NCBI GenBank assembly: GCA_025463665.1
Contig: JAODAY010000278.1
Coordinates: 1 to 8,086 of the forward strand
Reading direction: 5' to 3'
DNA: 8,086 nt
Origin: Microbacteriaceae bacterium
GTDB taxonomy: Bacteria; Actinomycetota; Actinomycetes; Actinomycetales; Microbacteriaceae
Shown here piece by piece: positions 1-7,312 of the stretch. The notes beneath the pieces were generated by a model that saw only the letters and a list, made by a program, of their open reading frames with translations, did no database searches and was not told where the DNA came from. A program made the translations under genes and the position numbers. How positions within the stretch are numbered: position 1 is the first letter of the stretch; every line of letters begins with the position of its first letter.

Positions 1-128
1 GTCTCGACTATCAGGTGGCAACTCCCGCACTGGCCGCCACGGTGACGAACTACTCGATCGACCGTGCGGGCGCGTGGGACCAGCGCTGGAGCGACCACGC
101 TCCCGTCGTCGTCGACTACAACGTCTAG
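1..128 (+). CDS. Exonuclease III family nuclease, C-terminal fragment
   Basis: Partial gene cut by the left window edge; the frame runs from base 3 to a TAG at 126-128 and gives 41 C-terminal residues. It begins LDYQVATPALAA and ends with RWSDHAPVVVDYNV. The LDYQ and SDHAPV segments match the C-terminus of exonuclease III / AP endonuclease (XthA, EEP fold). In that family the SDH Asp and His belong to the active site: Asp helps position and His acts in the phosphodiester cleavage used for abasic-site repair. The enzyme would be cytoplasmic and act in base-excision repair. The gene lies 96 bp upstream of trpS on the same strand. Family identity is fairly sure from these motifs. Another EEP-fold nuclease cannot be excluded because the N-terminal catalytic residues lie outside the window, so no gene symbol is given. 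Confidence 0.8.
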   Translation, partial: LDYQVATPALAATVTNYSIDRAGAWDQRWSDHAPVVVDYNV

Positions 129-144
129 CCCCGCGGCATCCGTC

Positions 145-186
145 GCCCGGTGTCACGCCCGGTGTCACGCCCGGTGTCACGCCCGG
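145..186. repeat. 12-bp perfect tandem repeat, 3.5 copies
   Basis: Three exact head-to-tail copies of GCCCGGTGTCAC occupy 145-156, 157-168 and 169-180, followed by a half copy GCCCGG at 181-186. The array fills much of the 96-bp gap between the exonuclease III-type gene and trpS. The half copy runs into GCCCGGCGGGC (181-191), a 5-bp inverted pair around a single base. There is no protein-coding sequence under it that I would support. The perfect copies suggest recent slippage expansion; any role in trpS expression is unknown. Confidence 0.9.
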
Positions 187-212
187 CGGGCTTGATCTCT
201 GCCATCGTCTGA

Positions 213-1785
<1,573 letters not shown>

Positions 1786-1789
<4 letters not shown>

Positions 1790-2523
1790 CCGTGCGGGTC
1801 GTGCTCTTCGACCTCGACGACACTCTCTTCGCCCATTCGCGAGCCGTCGCACGCGGTGTCGCGGCCTACCGCCTGTCGCACGGCGGGGACCTCGCCGCGG
1901 CCGACGACGCCGTCGAACTCGCCCGCTGGTCGGCGCTCGAGGAACACCACTACCACCGCTACCTCGCCGGCGAGCTGGACTACCGCGAACAGCGCCGTCA
2001 CCGCGCGCGCGGCTTCGTCGAGCCCTACGCGATCGACCTCTCGAGCGACGCGGCCGCCGACGAGTGGTTCGGCCGCTACCTCATCGAGTACGAGCGCGCC
2101 TGGCTGCTGTTCGACGACGCGCTCCCCTGCCTCGACAGCCTCGCCGCCGAGATTCCCGGCGTGCGCTTCGGCATCGTCACGAACGCCGAGCTGCCGTTCC
2201 AGCAGGCGAAGCTGGATGCCACGGGGCTCGCCGACCGCGTCGAACACACCGTCGCGAGCGGCGACCTCGGGGTCGCCAAGCCCGACCCGCGCATCTTCGC
2301 GGAGGCGGCGCGGCTTTTCGGCGTCGATCCTTCCGAGGCCGTGTACGTCGGCGACCGCCTGGAGACGGACGCGATCGGTGCCGCCGACGCCGGGCTCACG
2401 GGCGTGTGGCTCGACCGCCGGCACGCGGCCACCCACGACGAGCGGGCGAGAGCCGAGGCATCCGGAGTCGCCATCATTCACGGCCTCGTCGAGCTGACCG
2501 CACTGCTCTGCGCACAGGCGTAG
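1786..2523 (+). CDS. HAD-superfamily hydrolase (subfamily IA-like)
   Basis: A 245-residue haloacid dehalogenase-superfamily phosphatase-type protein. Motif I is VVLFDLDDTLF, with nucleophile D9 and acid/base D11 in the DxDxT signature. Motif II is IVTNAE, with T132 and N133. Motif III is K165 in GVAKPDPRIF, and motif IV is VGDRLETDA, with Mg-binding D190 and D195. The helical stretch between motifs I and II fits a C1 cap, as in YjjG or phosphoglycolate-phosphatase relatives, so a small phosphorylated metabolite is the likely substrate; which one is unknown. All catalytic residues are present. I place the start at the GTG at 1786 because it overlaps the GNAT stop as GTGA and leaves only eight residues before D9; a second in-frame GTG at 1792 is an alternative. 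The frame stays open well upstream, but that stretch reads as an out-of-frame shadow of the GNAT gene. Confidence 0.9.
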
Positions 2524-2525
2524 GG

Positions 2526-2531
2526 TATACA
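2526..2531 (+). promoter_or_regulatory. Weak candidate -10 element for the MFS gene
   Basis: TATACA in the AT-richest part of the gap after the HAD gene matches four of six bases of the sigma70 -10 consensus. No convincing -35 hexamer lies 16-18 bp upstream; CTGACC at 2494-2499 is too far away. A promoter somewhere in 2524-2611 is expected because the MFS gene is 88 bp from the HAD stop and functionally unrelated, but this exact site is a guess. Confidence 0.25.
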
Positions 2532-2597
2532 GGCTGCTACAAGCGGCCCCACCTGTGTGCGCTACTCGCGCCTTCCCGCGTCCCTCCATTCGTTTTC

Positions 2598-2601
2598 GGA
2601 G
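2598..2601 (+). promoter_or_regulatory. Ribosome binding site deciding the MFS start
   Basis: GGAG lies 10 nt upstream of the ATG at 2612. It supports that ATG over the in-frame GTG at 2555, which would add 19 residues (CATRAFPRPSIRF...) unlike anything expected before the first transmembrane helix. Confidence 0.6.
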
Positions 2602-2611
2602 CCCCATTTTC

Positions 2612-4000
2612 ATGTCTCAAGTAGACGCAACCGCCACGTCAGCATCCGTTCCCGTCAATCCGCGTTCGCGCGTCATTCTCGCGAGTCTCATCGGAACCTC
2701 CATCGAGTTCTACGACTTCTACGTGTACGCGACGGCGGCCGTTCTCGTGTTCCCGATTTTGTTCTTTCCGAACGACAACGCCGTGGCGGCCCAGCTCGCG
2801 TCGTTCGCCGCCTTCGGTGTCGCGTTCATCGCCCGCCCGATCGGCTCGATCCTGTTCGGCCACTTCGGTGACCGCATCGGCCGCAAGGGCACGCTCGTCG
2901 CCTCGCTGCTCACCATGGGAATCGCGACGTTCATCATCGGCATCCTGCCGACCGCGCTGACACCCGGCTGGCACGTTCTCGCACCCGCCCTGCTCGTGCT
3001 CATGCGCTTCTGCCAGGGCATCGGCCTCGGCGGAGAGTGGAGCGGCGCGGCGCTGCTCGCGACGGAGAACGCCCCGACGGGCAAGCGCGCCATCTACGGC
3101 ACCTTCCCGCAGCTCGGCGCCCCGATCGGCTTCATCATCGCCAATGGCGTCTTCCTCATTCTCTCCCTCCGGCTCTCCCAGGAGGACTTCCTCGCCTGGG
3201 GTTGGCGCGTGCCGTTCATCGCCTCGGCGGTGCTCGTGATCATCGGGCTCTACGTTCGACTCAAGCTGGTCGAGACGCCGGCCTTCACCAAGGTCGTGGA
3301 ACGCGGCGAAGTGGTCAAGCTGCCCCTCGCCCGCGTGCTGACGACCTCGTGGCGTCCGCTCATCCTCGGCACGTTCATCATGCTCGCCACCTACGTGCTG
3401 TTCTACCTCATGACGGCGTTCACGCTCAGCTACGGCACGACCGCGAAGACCGCCGAGGTCGCCGCCGCTGCCGCCGAGAAGGCAGGCAAGCCCTTCAACG
3501 CAGACACCTTCGTCGCGGGCCTCGGCTACACGCGCAACGACTTCCTCGTGATGCTCATCATCGGCTGCGTGTTCTTCGGCATCTTCACGCTCGCCGCTGG
3601 CCCCCTCGCCGAGAAGTTCGGCCGCCGCAAGACGCTCATCCTCACCACGATCGGCATCATCATCTTCGGTGCGCTGTTCGTGCCGCTCTTCGGAGCGGGA
3701 ACGGCCGGCGTCATGACGCTGCTCATCCTCGGCTTCACCCTCATGGGCCTGACCTTCGGGCCGATGGGCGCCGTGCTGCCCGAGCTGTTCCCGACGAACG
3801 TGCGCTACACCGGCAGCGCGATCAGCTACAACGTGGCGAGCATCATCGGTGCCGCCCTGGCGCCGGCGATCGCCCTCTGGCTGCTCGGCAAGGCCGACGG
3901 CCCCGTGCTCGTCGGCCTGTACCTCAGCGCCGCCGCCGTGATCACCCTCGTTGCGCTGTTCATCAGCAAGGAGACGCGCGACATGGACTACGAGGTCTAG
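2612..4000 (+). CDS. MFS transporter, MHS (metabolite:H+ symporter) family
   Basis: A 462-residue, 12-helix inner-membrane secondary transporter. The N-terminal GTSIEFYDFYVYATAA (28-43) in TM1 and GHFGDRIGRKGTL (83-95) in the TM2-3 loop are hallmarks of the MHS branch that includes ProP, ShiA, KgtP and YhjE. The second-half repeat of motif A is GPLAEKFGRRKTL (330-342). CQGIGLGGEWSGAALLATEN (TM4-5) and LFPTNVRYTGSAISYN (TM10-11 loop) are also typical. Family members import proline/betaine, shikimate, 2-oxoglutarate or other organic acids with protons; sequence alone does not give this substrate. The TM7-8 loop carries an Ala/Lys-rich stretch (EVAAAAAEKAGKPFNADTF, nt about 3457-3510). The gene is convergent with the ABC permease gene and appears monocistronic. 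Frame and start are supported by the GGAG at 2598-2601. Confidence 0.92.
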   Translation: MSQVDATATSASVPVNPRSRVILASLIGTSIEFYDFYVYATAAVLVFPILFFPNDNAVAAQLASFAAFGVAFIARPIGSILFGHFGDRIGRKGTLVASLLTMGIATFIIGILPTALTPGWHVLAPALLVLMRFCQGIGLGGEWSGAALLATENAPTGKRAIYGTFPQLGAPIGFIIANGVFLILSLRLSQEDFLAWGWRVPFIASAVLVIIGLYVRLKLVETPAFTKVVERGEVVKLPLARVLTTSWRPLILGTFIMLATYVLFYLMTAFTLSYGTTAKTAEVAAAAAEKAGKPFNADTFVAGLGYTRNDFLVMLIIGCVFFGIFTLAAGPLAEKFGRRKTLILTTIGIIIFGALFVPLFGAGTAGVMTLLILGFTLMGLTFGPMGAVLPELFPTNVRYTGSAISYNVASIIGAALAPAIALWLLGKADGPVLVGLYLSAAAVITLVALFISKETRDMDYEV

Positions 4001-4029
4001 CCCCGCCTGTCTCACGTCTTCACGTGCCG

Positions 4030-4080
4030 GGGGCAAGCTTCGGTCGTTCGCACTCGCTGCGGAGGACCAAAGCTTGCCCC
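4030..4080. repeat. Long imperfect palindrome (hairpin 1)
   Basis: Bases 4030-4052 pair with 4058-4080 around a 5-nt loop (CTCGC). Of 23 positions per arm, 21 pair (one G-U) and two do not (4041/4069 and 4046/4064). The outer 11 bp, GGGGCAAGCTT / AAGCTTGCCCC, are perfect. It starts 29 bp after the MFS stop in a convergent gap, so it could stop transcription from either side. Neither strand has a U-run after it, so it is not a textbook intrinsic terminator. It shares its right arm with the palindrome at 7219-7289. Confidence 0.9.
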
Positions 4081-4111
4081 TCTGTGCTGTGCGTCAAGCG
4101 GCGGTGCAAGG

Positions 4112-4133
4112 ATCGGTCCCCCCAGACCGGTTT
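4112..4133 (+). terminator. Candidate intrinsic terminator after the MFS gene
   Basis: CGGTC (4114-4118) pairs with GACCG (4125-4129) around a C-rich 6-nt loop. The stem extends outward by a G-U (4113/4130) and an A-U (4112/4131). A short T-run (4131-4133) follows on the + strand only. It lies 111 bp after the MFS stop, and the short tail makes it weak. Confidence 0.4.
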
Positions 4134-4142
4134 AGCGCGCAG

Positions 4143-4155
4143 AAGCTTGCCCCTC
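4143..4155 (+). repeat. Orphan copy of the palindrome arm
   Basis: AAGCTTGCCCCTC repeats the right arm of hairpin 1 (4070-4082) exactly, but has no mirrored arm next to it. The left arm at 4030-4040 could pair with this copy instead of 4070-4080, giving two alternative folds of the same transcript. The remainder of the gap to 4206 is very GC-rich (a GGCCC-type run) and shows no gene. Confidence 0.8.
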
Positions 4156-4206
4156 GGCCCGGCCCGGCCCGCGGGCACGCCGCGTGGTCGGCGGCGCGGG
4201 TCTGCT

Positions 4207-5115
4207 CTAGGAGAGCACGTCCTTCGTGGTGAAGCGCCCGTAGGCGAGAGCGCCGAACAGGGCGATGTAGCCGAGTTGCAGCAGCGCGTTCGCCCCGAAC
4301 GAATCCCACGAGATCGGCTGGCGCAGCAGGTCGCCGAAACCGAGCCAGTGGTTGCTGAGCAGCCACGGGTGCAGCCACGCGAGCTGCGGCAGCGCGCCCA
4401 CCACCTGCGACGCGACCGCGATCACGATCGTGGCGGCCATCGCCCCCACCGGAACGTCGGTCAGGGTCGAGATGAAGAGGCCGACCGCCGAGAGGCCGAG
4501 CAGCGACACCGTGACGTAGCCCGCCACAAGCAGCAGCCGCAGGGTCGACTCCCCGGGCCCGATGGTGTCGCCCGAAAGCAGAGTGACGTCTCCCAGGGGG
4601 AACAGCGCGAATCCGATCACGGTGCCGGCGAGCACGATCGTGAGGGTGGCGCTGAGGCAGAAGATCGCCGCGCCGACGTACTTCACGAGCAACAGCCGCA
4701 CCCGACCCGCGGGCACGATCAGCAGGTAGCGCAGCGTGCCGTGGCCCGCCTCCCCGGCGATGGTGTCGCCTGCGACGACGCCGACGGTGAGCGGCAGGAA
4801 CAGCGGAATGCACACCACGAGCGCGGTGAAACCGACGAACAGCCCGTTGTTGGTGATGCTGTCGAGAAACGGCGGGCCGCGACCCGGCTGCGGGCCGTCG
4901 TCGGTGAGCCGCACCGCGACGGCGATGAGAATCGGAACGGCCGCGAGAGCTGCGAGCAGCGCCCAGGTGCGCGGGCGCCGGTAGATCACGCTCAGCTCGG
5001 AGACGAGCAACGAGATTCCCAGCGACGGATGCCGCGACTCCCCCTCACCGGACGGCGAACCGAGCGGCGCCCGCTCGCCGATGGCCCGGGCCGGGCCGGG
5101 TTCAGCGGACGACAT
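4207..5115 (-). CDS. ABC-2 type transporter permease
   Basis: A 302-residue integral membrane protein and the last gene of the LolA-like/ATPase/permease operon. After a polar, probably cytoplasmic N-terminus (1-45), hydrophobic segments lie at about 51-70 and 91-115, with roughly four more in the C-terminal half, giving about six helices as expected for an ABC-2 half-transporter. The cytoplasmic GDTIAGEAGHGTLRYLLIVPAGR (116-138) is the conserved AGE-x-x-x-GTLR-x-LL-x-x-P coupling region of NatB/BcrB-like permeases. It would form the membrane channel driven by the ATPase encoded just upstream. The start is the ATG at 5115: GGGGGAGGGG at 5120-5129 on the coding strand is a strong ribosome binding site, and the start lies inside the end of the ATPase gene (14-bp overlap). 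An upstream in-frame start at 5289 would add 58 Ser/Arg/Pro-rich residues that look like a shadow of the ATPase gene. Substrate unknown. Confidence 0.9.
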   Translation of the reverse strand: MSSAEPGPARAIGERAPLGSPSGEGESRHPSLGISLLVSELSVIYRRPRTWALLAALAAVPILIAVAVRLTDDGPQPGRGPPFLDSITNNGLFVGFTALVVCIPLFLPLTVGVVAGDTIAGEAGHGTLRYLLIVPAGRVRLLLVKYVGAAIFCLSATLTIVLAGTVIGFALFPLGDVTLLSGDTIGPGESTLRLLLVAGYVTVSLLGLSAVGLFISTLTDVPVGAMAATIVIAVASQVVGALPQLAWLHPWLLSNHWLGFGDLLRQPISWDSFGANALLQLGYIALFGALAYGRFTTKDVLS

Positions 5116-6061
5116 CGAACCCCTCCCCCGTGAGCGCCACGAAGCGCTCCTCGAGGGTGACCTGCTCGACGGTGAAGCCGCGCACACGAACCCCGTCGGC
5201 GACGAGGGCGGCGACGATGGACTCGGGAGCCGCGGCCGCCTCGACGGCCACGGTCGCCCGCACCCGGCCGCTGCCCTCGGCTGGTTCATCCGTCACGAAA
5301 CCGAAGGCGGCGAGGCGTCGGCGCGCACGCTCCGCGTCAGGCGTCACTACGGTGACATGCGCGTCGCCCACGCGCCGAAGTTCGTCCAGTCCGCCCTGCG
5401 CCACGAGTCGACCGGCGCTCATGATGGCGGCGTGGGTGCACATCTGCTCCACCTCGGAGAGCAGGTGGCTCGAGACGAACACCGTCGCGCCGTCGTCGGC
5501 GAAGGAGCGGATGAGGTTGCGCACCTCCCTGGTTCCCTGCGGGTCGAGCCCGTTCGTGGGCTCGTCGAGCACGAGCAGCTCACGGGGCGACAGCAGGGCG
5601 CTGGCGAGACCGAGCCGCTGCTTCATGCCGAGCGAGTACGCCTTCACCCGTTTGCCGGCGGCGTGGGTGAGCCCGACCCGGTCGAGGGCCGCGTCCACCC
5701 GGGAACGCCGGGTCGACCCGGAGGCGTACCTGTCGGCGGAGTCGAGCCGCATCAGGTTGGCGGTGCCCGAGAGGAACGGGTAGAAGGCGGGTCCCTCGAC
5801 CAGGGCGCCGATGCGGGGCAGCACCGACGAGAGTGCCCCGGGCAGCTCCTGACCGAGCACCGTTGCCTCGCCCCGGGTCGCGCTCGCAAGGCCGAGCAGC
5901 ATGCGGATCGTCGTGGTCTTTCCCGACCCGTTCGGCCCGAGAAAGCCGAAAACGGTGCCCGCGGGAACCGTGAGGTCGACGTCGTCGACGGCGTCCTGGT
6001 GCCCGAAGCGTTTGCTGAGCCCGCGGGTTTCTATGGCCAGACCGGTTCCGGCGACGGTCAC
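5102..6061 (-). CDS. ABC transporter ATP-binding protein, BcrA/LanF-like
   Basis: A 319-residue cytoplasmic ATPase that would power the adjacent permease. Walker A is GPNGSGKT (42-49). The signature loop is YSLGMKQRL (142-150), a common variant of LSGGQ in this branch. Walker B is LLVLDEP (162-168) with catalytic E167, the D-loop is GLDPQG (171-176) and the switch His is H199. In the segment IGALVEGPAFYPFLSG the Q-loop Gln is replaced by E89, as in the E-loop of LanF-type lantibiotic-immunity and bacitracin BcrA-type ATPases. About 100 residues after the nucleotide-binding domain form a C-terminal extension usual for drug-type ABC-2 ATPases. The GTG at 6061 overlaps the LolA-like stop as GTGA and lies just before the first conserved strand. 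The frame continues upstream to 6745, but that part is Arg-rich and antisense-like, so I reject it. Confidence 0.93.
   Translation of the reverse strand: MTVAGTGLAIETRGLSKRFGHQDAVDDVDLTVPAGTVFGFLGPNGSGKTTTIRMLLGLASATRGEATVLGQELPGALSSVLPRIGALVEGPAFYPFLSGTANLMRLDSADRYASGSTRRSRVDAALDRVGLTHAAGKRVKAYSLGMKQRLGLASALLSPRELLVLDEPTNGLDPQGTREVRNLIRSFADDGATVFVSSHLLSEVEQMCTHAAIMSAGRLVAQGGLDELRRVGDAHVTVVTPDAERARRRLAAFGFVTDEPAEGSGRVRATVAVEAAAAPESIVAALVADGVRVRGFTVEQVTLEERFVALTGEGFDVVR
5120..5129 (-). promoter_or_regulatory. Ribosome binding site of the permease gene
   Basis: On the - strand this reads GGGGGAGGGG, with the GGAGG core six nt before the ATG at 5115. It lies inside the last codons of the ATPase gene and is the main reason for choosing the short form of the permease. 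Confidence 0.75.
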
Positions 6062-7119
6062 CGGTTCGCTGCTGCGTCCTGCAGAACGTTCAGCGGCACG
6101 GCACCGGCGAACACCCGGCCGTCGTCGGTGACCAGCACGTTGAGGAGGGCGCTGCCGAGGAGCTTGCCGCCGTCGACCGGTGTAGCCAGGCTGGCGAACA
6201 GCGGCGAGGCGAGCAGCTCCGGCGGTGCGCTTCCGCTCGGCAGCTCGACCACCGTCGACCAGTCGCTGCCGGAGACACCGAAGGGCGGCACGGCCGACCG
6301 GAGGTCGCGTGCGTCGAGGGTTCCCGGCAGGGCAGCGTCGGGCACGGACTCTTCTTTGACCGTGGCTTCGGCGGGCGGTGTGAACGCGAAGAGGCGTGCG
6401 GCGGGGGCGGCGAGGTCGATCGCCGTGAACGCCACCCGGAAGGCCGGCGCGCTCTCGCCCCTCGCGTGGACGCTGGCGGCAAGCGGCATCCCGGATTCTG
6501 AATCGACGGCGATCGTGACAGAGCCGACGAGAGTGTCTTCGGTGCGCGGGGTCAGCACCAGCTCGTAGGTCGAGCGGCCGGCGACGCGGCTCGCGGGGTC
6601 GAGGCTGACCTCGGTGCTCGGGGTCACGGCGGCGAGGGCCCGCGCGGCGATCTCCCCGGGCGTCCAGGCCGGCGAGTCGTGGGCCGCAGTCTTGTCGGGC
6701 AGCGTGAGGTGGGTGGCCTCCTTCGCCTCGGAGTCGTACGTCCACACCTCGGAGCCGGAGCGGATGACGTCACGCTCGGCGAGGTTCTCGGTAATCTGGA
6801 CCCGCGCACGCTGCGGGCCATCGACGAACACGCGGGCTTCGTGAGCGCCGGTGATGAGCTCGAGCGCCGAGGCCACGGAGTCGGTCGTCGAGTCGGAACC
6901 GGAGTCGGTGGACGGGAACTCGGGCAGTCCGAGACGGGAAGTTTGCTGGATGGTGCCGGAGAACGAACGCACGTCGCTGGCCGCGACGAGGGCGAGCACC
7001 TGCTCGGGCGTCTTCTCCTCGAGCGTCACTACGGGCGAGGCGCCCGCGACCACGACACCCGTGCCGATGACGAGGGGCACGAGGACGGCGGGCATCCAGC
7101 GCAGCGAGGAGCGGACCAT
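6058..7119 (-). CDS. LolA-like extracytoplasmic protein
   Basis: A 353-residue secreted or membrane-anchored protein, first gene of the operon. Residues 1-8 are basic and 9-27 hydrophobic (PAVLVPLVIGTGVVVAGA), giving a signal peptide or anchor; no lipobox Cys is present. The mature part begins EEKTPEQVLALVAASDVRSFSG and alternates short beta-type segments (ARVFVDG, ARVQITENL, EVWTYDS, STYELVLTPRT, GSVTIAVDSESGMPL). This is the pattern of the LolA/LppX-like fold found in actinobacterial proteins commonly labelled LolA-like or DUF2092. That fold is a half-barrel that holds acyl chains of lipids or lipoproteins. The linker at about 70-80 is Ser/Thr/Asp-rich. The ATG at 7119 is chosen because GGAGGT lies five nt before it; an upstream in-frame start at 7164 lacks such a site. 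The stop overlaps the ATPase start. LolA assignment is by pattern, so moderately sure; ligand unknown. Confidence 0.8.
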   Translation of the reverse strand: MVRSSLRWMPAVLVPLVIGTGVVVAGASPVVTLEEKTPEQVLALVAASDVRSFSGTIQQTSRLGLPEFPSTDSGSDSTTDSVASALELITGAHEARVFVDGPQRARVQITENLAERDVIRSGSEVWTYDSEAKEATHLTLPDKTAAHDSPAWTPGEIAARALAAVTPSTEVSLDPASRVAGRSTYELVLTPRTEDTLVGSVTIAVDSESGMPLAASVHARGESAPAFRVAFTAIDLAAPAARLFAFTPPAEATVKEESVPDAALPGTLDARDLRSAVPPFGVSGSDWSTVVELPSGSAPPELLASPLFASLATPVDGGKLLGSALLNVLVTDDGRVFAGAVPLNVLQDAAANR

Positions 7120-7124
7120 GAGCG

Positions 7125-7130
7125 ACCTCC
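7125..7130 (-). promoter_or_regulatory. Ribosome binding site of the LolA-like gene
   Basis: A perfect GGAGGT on the - strand, five nt before the ATG at 7119. It is the strongest Shine-Dalgarno in the window and fixes this start over the upstream in-frame ATG at 7164. Confidence 0.85.
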
Positions 7131-7153
7131 AGAACGAAACACGTCTTGAGTCG

Positions 7154-7159
7154 AGAATA
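7154..7159 (-). promoter_or_regulatory. Weak candidate -10 element for the LolA/ABC operon
   Basis: On the - strand this reads TATTCT, four of six matches to the -10 consensus, 34 bp before the start codon. No good -35 hexamer lies at the right spacing; TTGGCA farther upstream (about 34 bp) is too distant. A promoter is expected here because glpK ends 192 bp upstream with palindromes in between. Confidence 0.3.
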
Positions 7160-7218
7160 CGCACGAGCGACCCGTCGCGGCAGTGCTCCCGCCTGCCAAA
7201 TCGATGTGAGCGCCGCTA

Positions 7219-7289
7219 CCACTGCAGAGGGGCAAACTCCTGTCGTCCGGGGCGGGCACGGGCGACAGTTGCTTGCCCCTCTTCAGTGG
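7219..7289. repeat. Long imperfect palindrome (hairpin 2)
   Basis: Bases 7219-7249 face 7259-7289 around a 9-nt loop (GGGCGGGCA). Of 31 positions per arm, 27 pair (one G-U) and four do not (7225, 7236, 7238, 7239). The perfect 10-bp block AGAGGGGCAA / TTGCCCCTCT lies at 7226-7235 and 7273-7282. It begins 22 bp after the glpK stop, so it may end or protect the glpK transcript, but no U-run follows it on the - strand. It belongs with the palindrome at 4030-4080 by its shared arm. Confidence 0.9.
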
Positions 7290-7290
7290 A

Positions 7291-7312
7291 GCAGGGGAGC
7301 GAGAGGCCCTGC
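7291..7312. terminator. Short hairpin at the glpK stop
   Basis: GCAGGG (7291-7296) and CCCTGC (7307-7312) form a 6-bp stem around 10 nt and overlap the last base of the glpK stop codon. There is no U-run. It may work together with the longer palindrome immediately beyond as a 3'-end structure, but could also be chance. Confidence 0.3.

Noticed and set aside
145..186. CRISPR-like array
   Set aside because: The 12-bp units abut with no spacers, so this is a simple tandem repeat.
181..191. GCCCGGCGGGC as a terminator stem upstream of trpS
   Set aside because: A 5-bp stem with a one-base loop cannot fold as a hairpin, and no T-run follows.
2529..2556. ACAGG/CCTGT inverted repeat after the HAD gene as a terminator
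   Set aside because: The 5-bp arms are 18 bp apart with no T-run, so the pairing is not convincing.
2639..4036. Long open - strand frame antisense to the MFS gene
   Set aside because: Its product is Arg/Glu/His/Asp-rich low-complexity sequence with no domain, while the + strand encodes a clear 12-helix transporter. Long antisense frames are common in high-GC DNA.
3037..5133. Very long open + strand frame across the MFS 3' end, the gap and the permease gene
   Set aside because: It is Arg/His/Gln-rich, runs through two real genes on opposite strands and through the palindromes, and has no recognisable motif.
5081..6568. Open + strand frame opposite the ATPase and LolA-like genes
   Set aside because: It has shadow composition with no domain, and the opposite strand carries all the ABC motifs.
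6062..6745. N-terminal extension of the ABC ATPase frame
   Set aside because: The extra residues are Arg-rich and overlap the LolA-like gene completely; the GTGA junction gives a normal-length ATPase.
4030..7289. Complete insertion sequence or transposon bounded by the palindromes
   Set aside because: No transposase or integrase is encoded between them, no target-site duplication is visible, and the enclosed operon has the same codon character as its neighbours. Only a repeat-element interpretation is kept.
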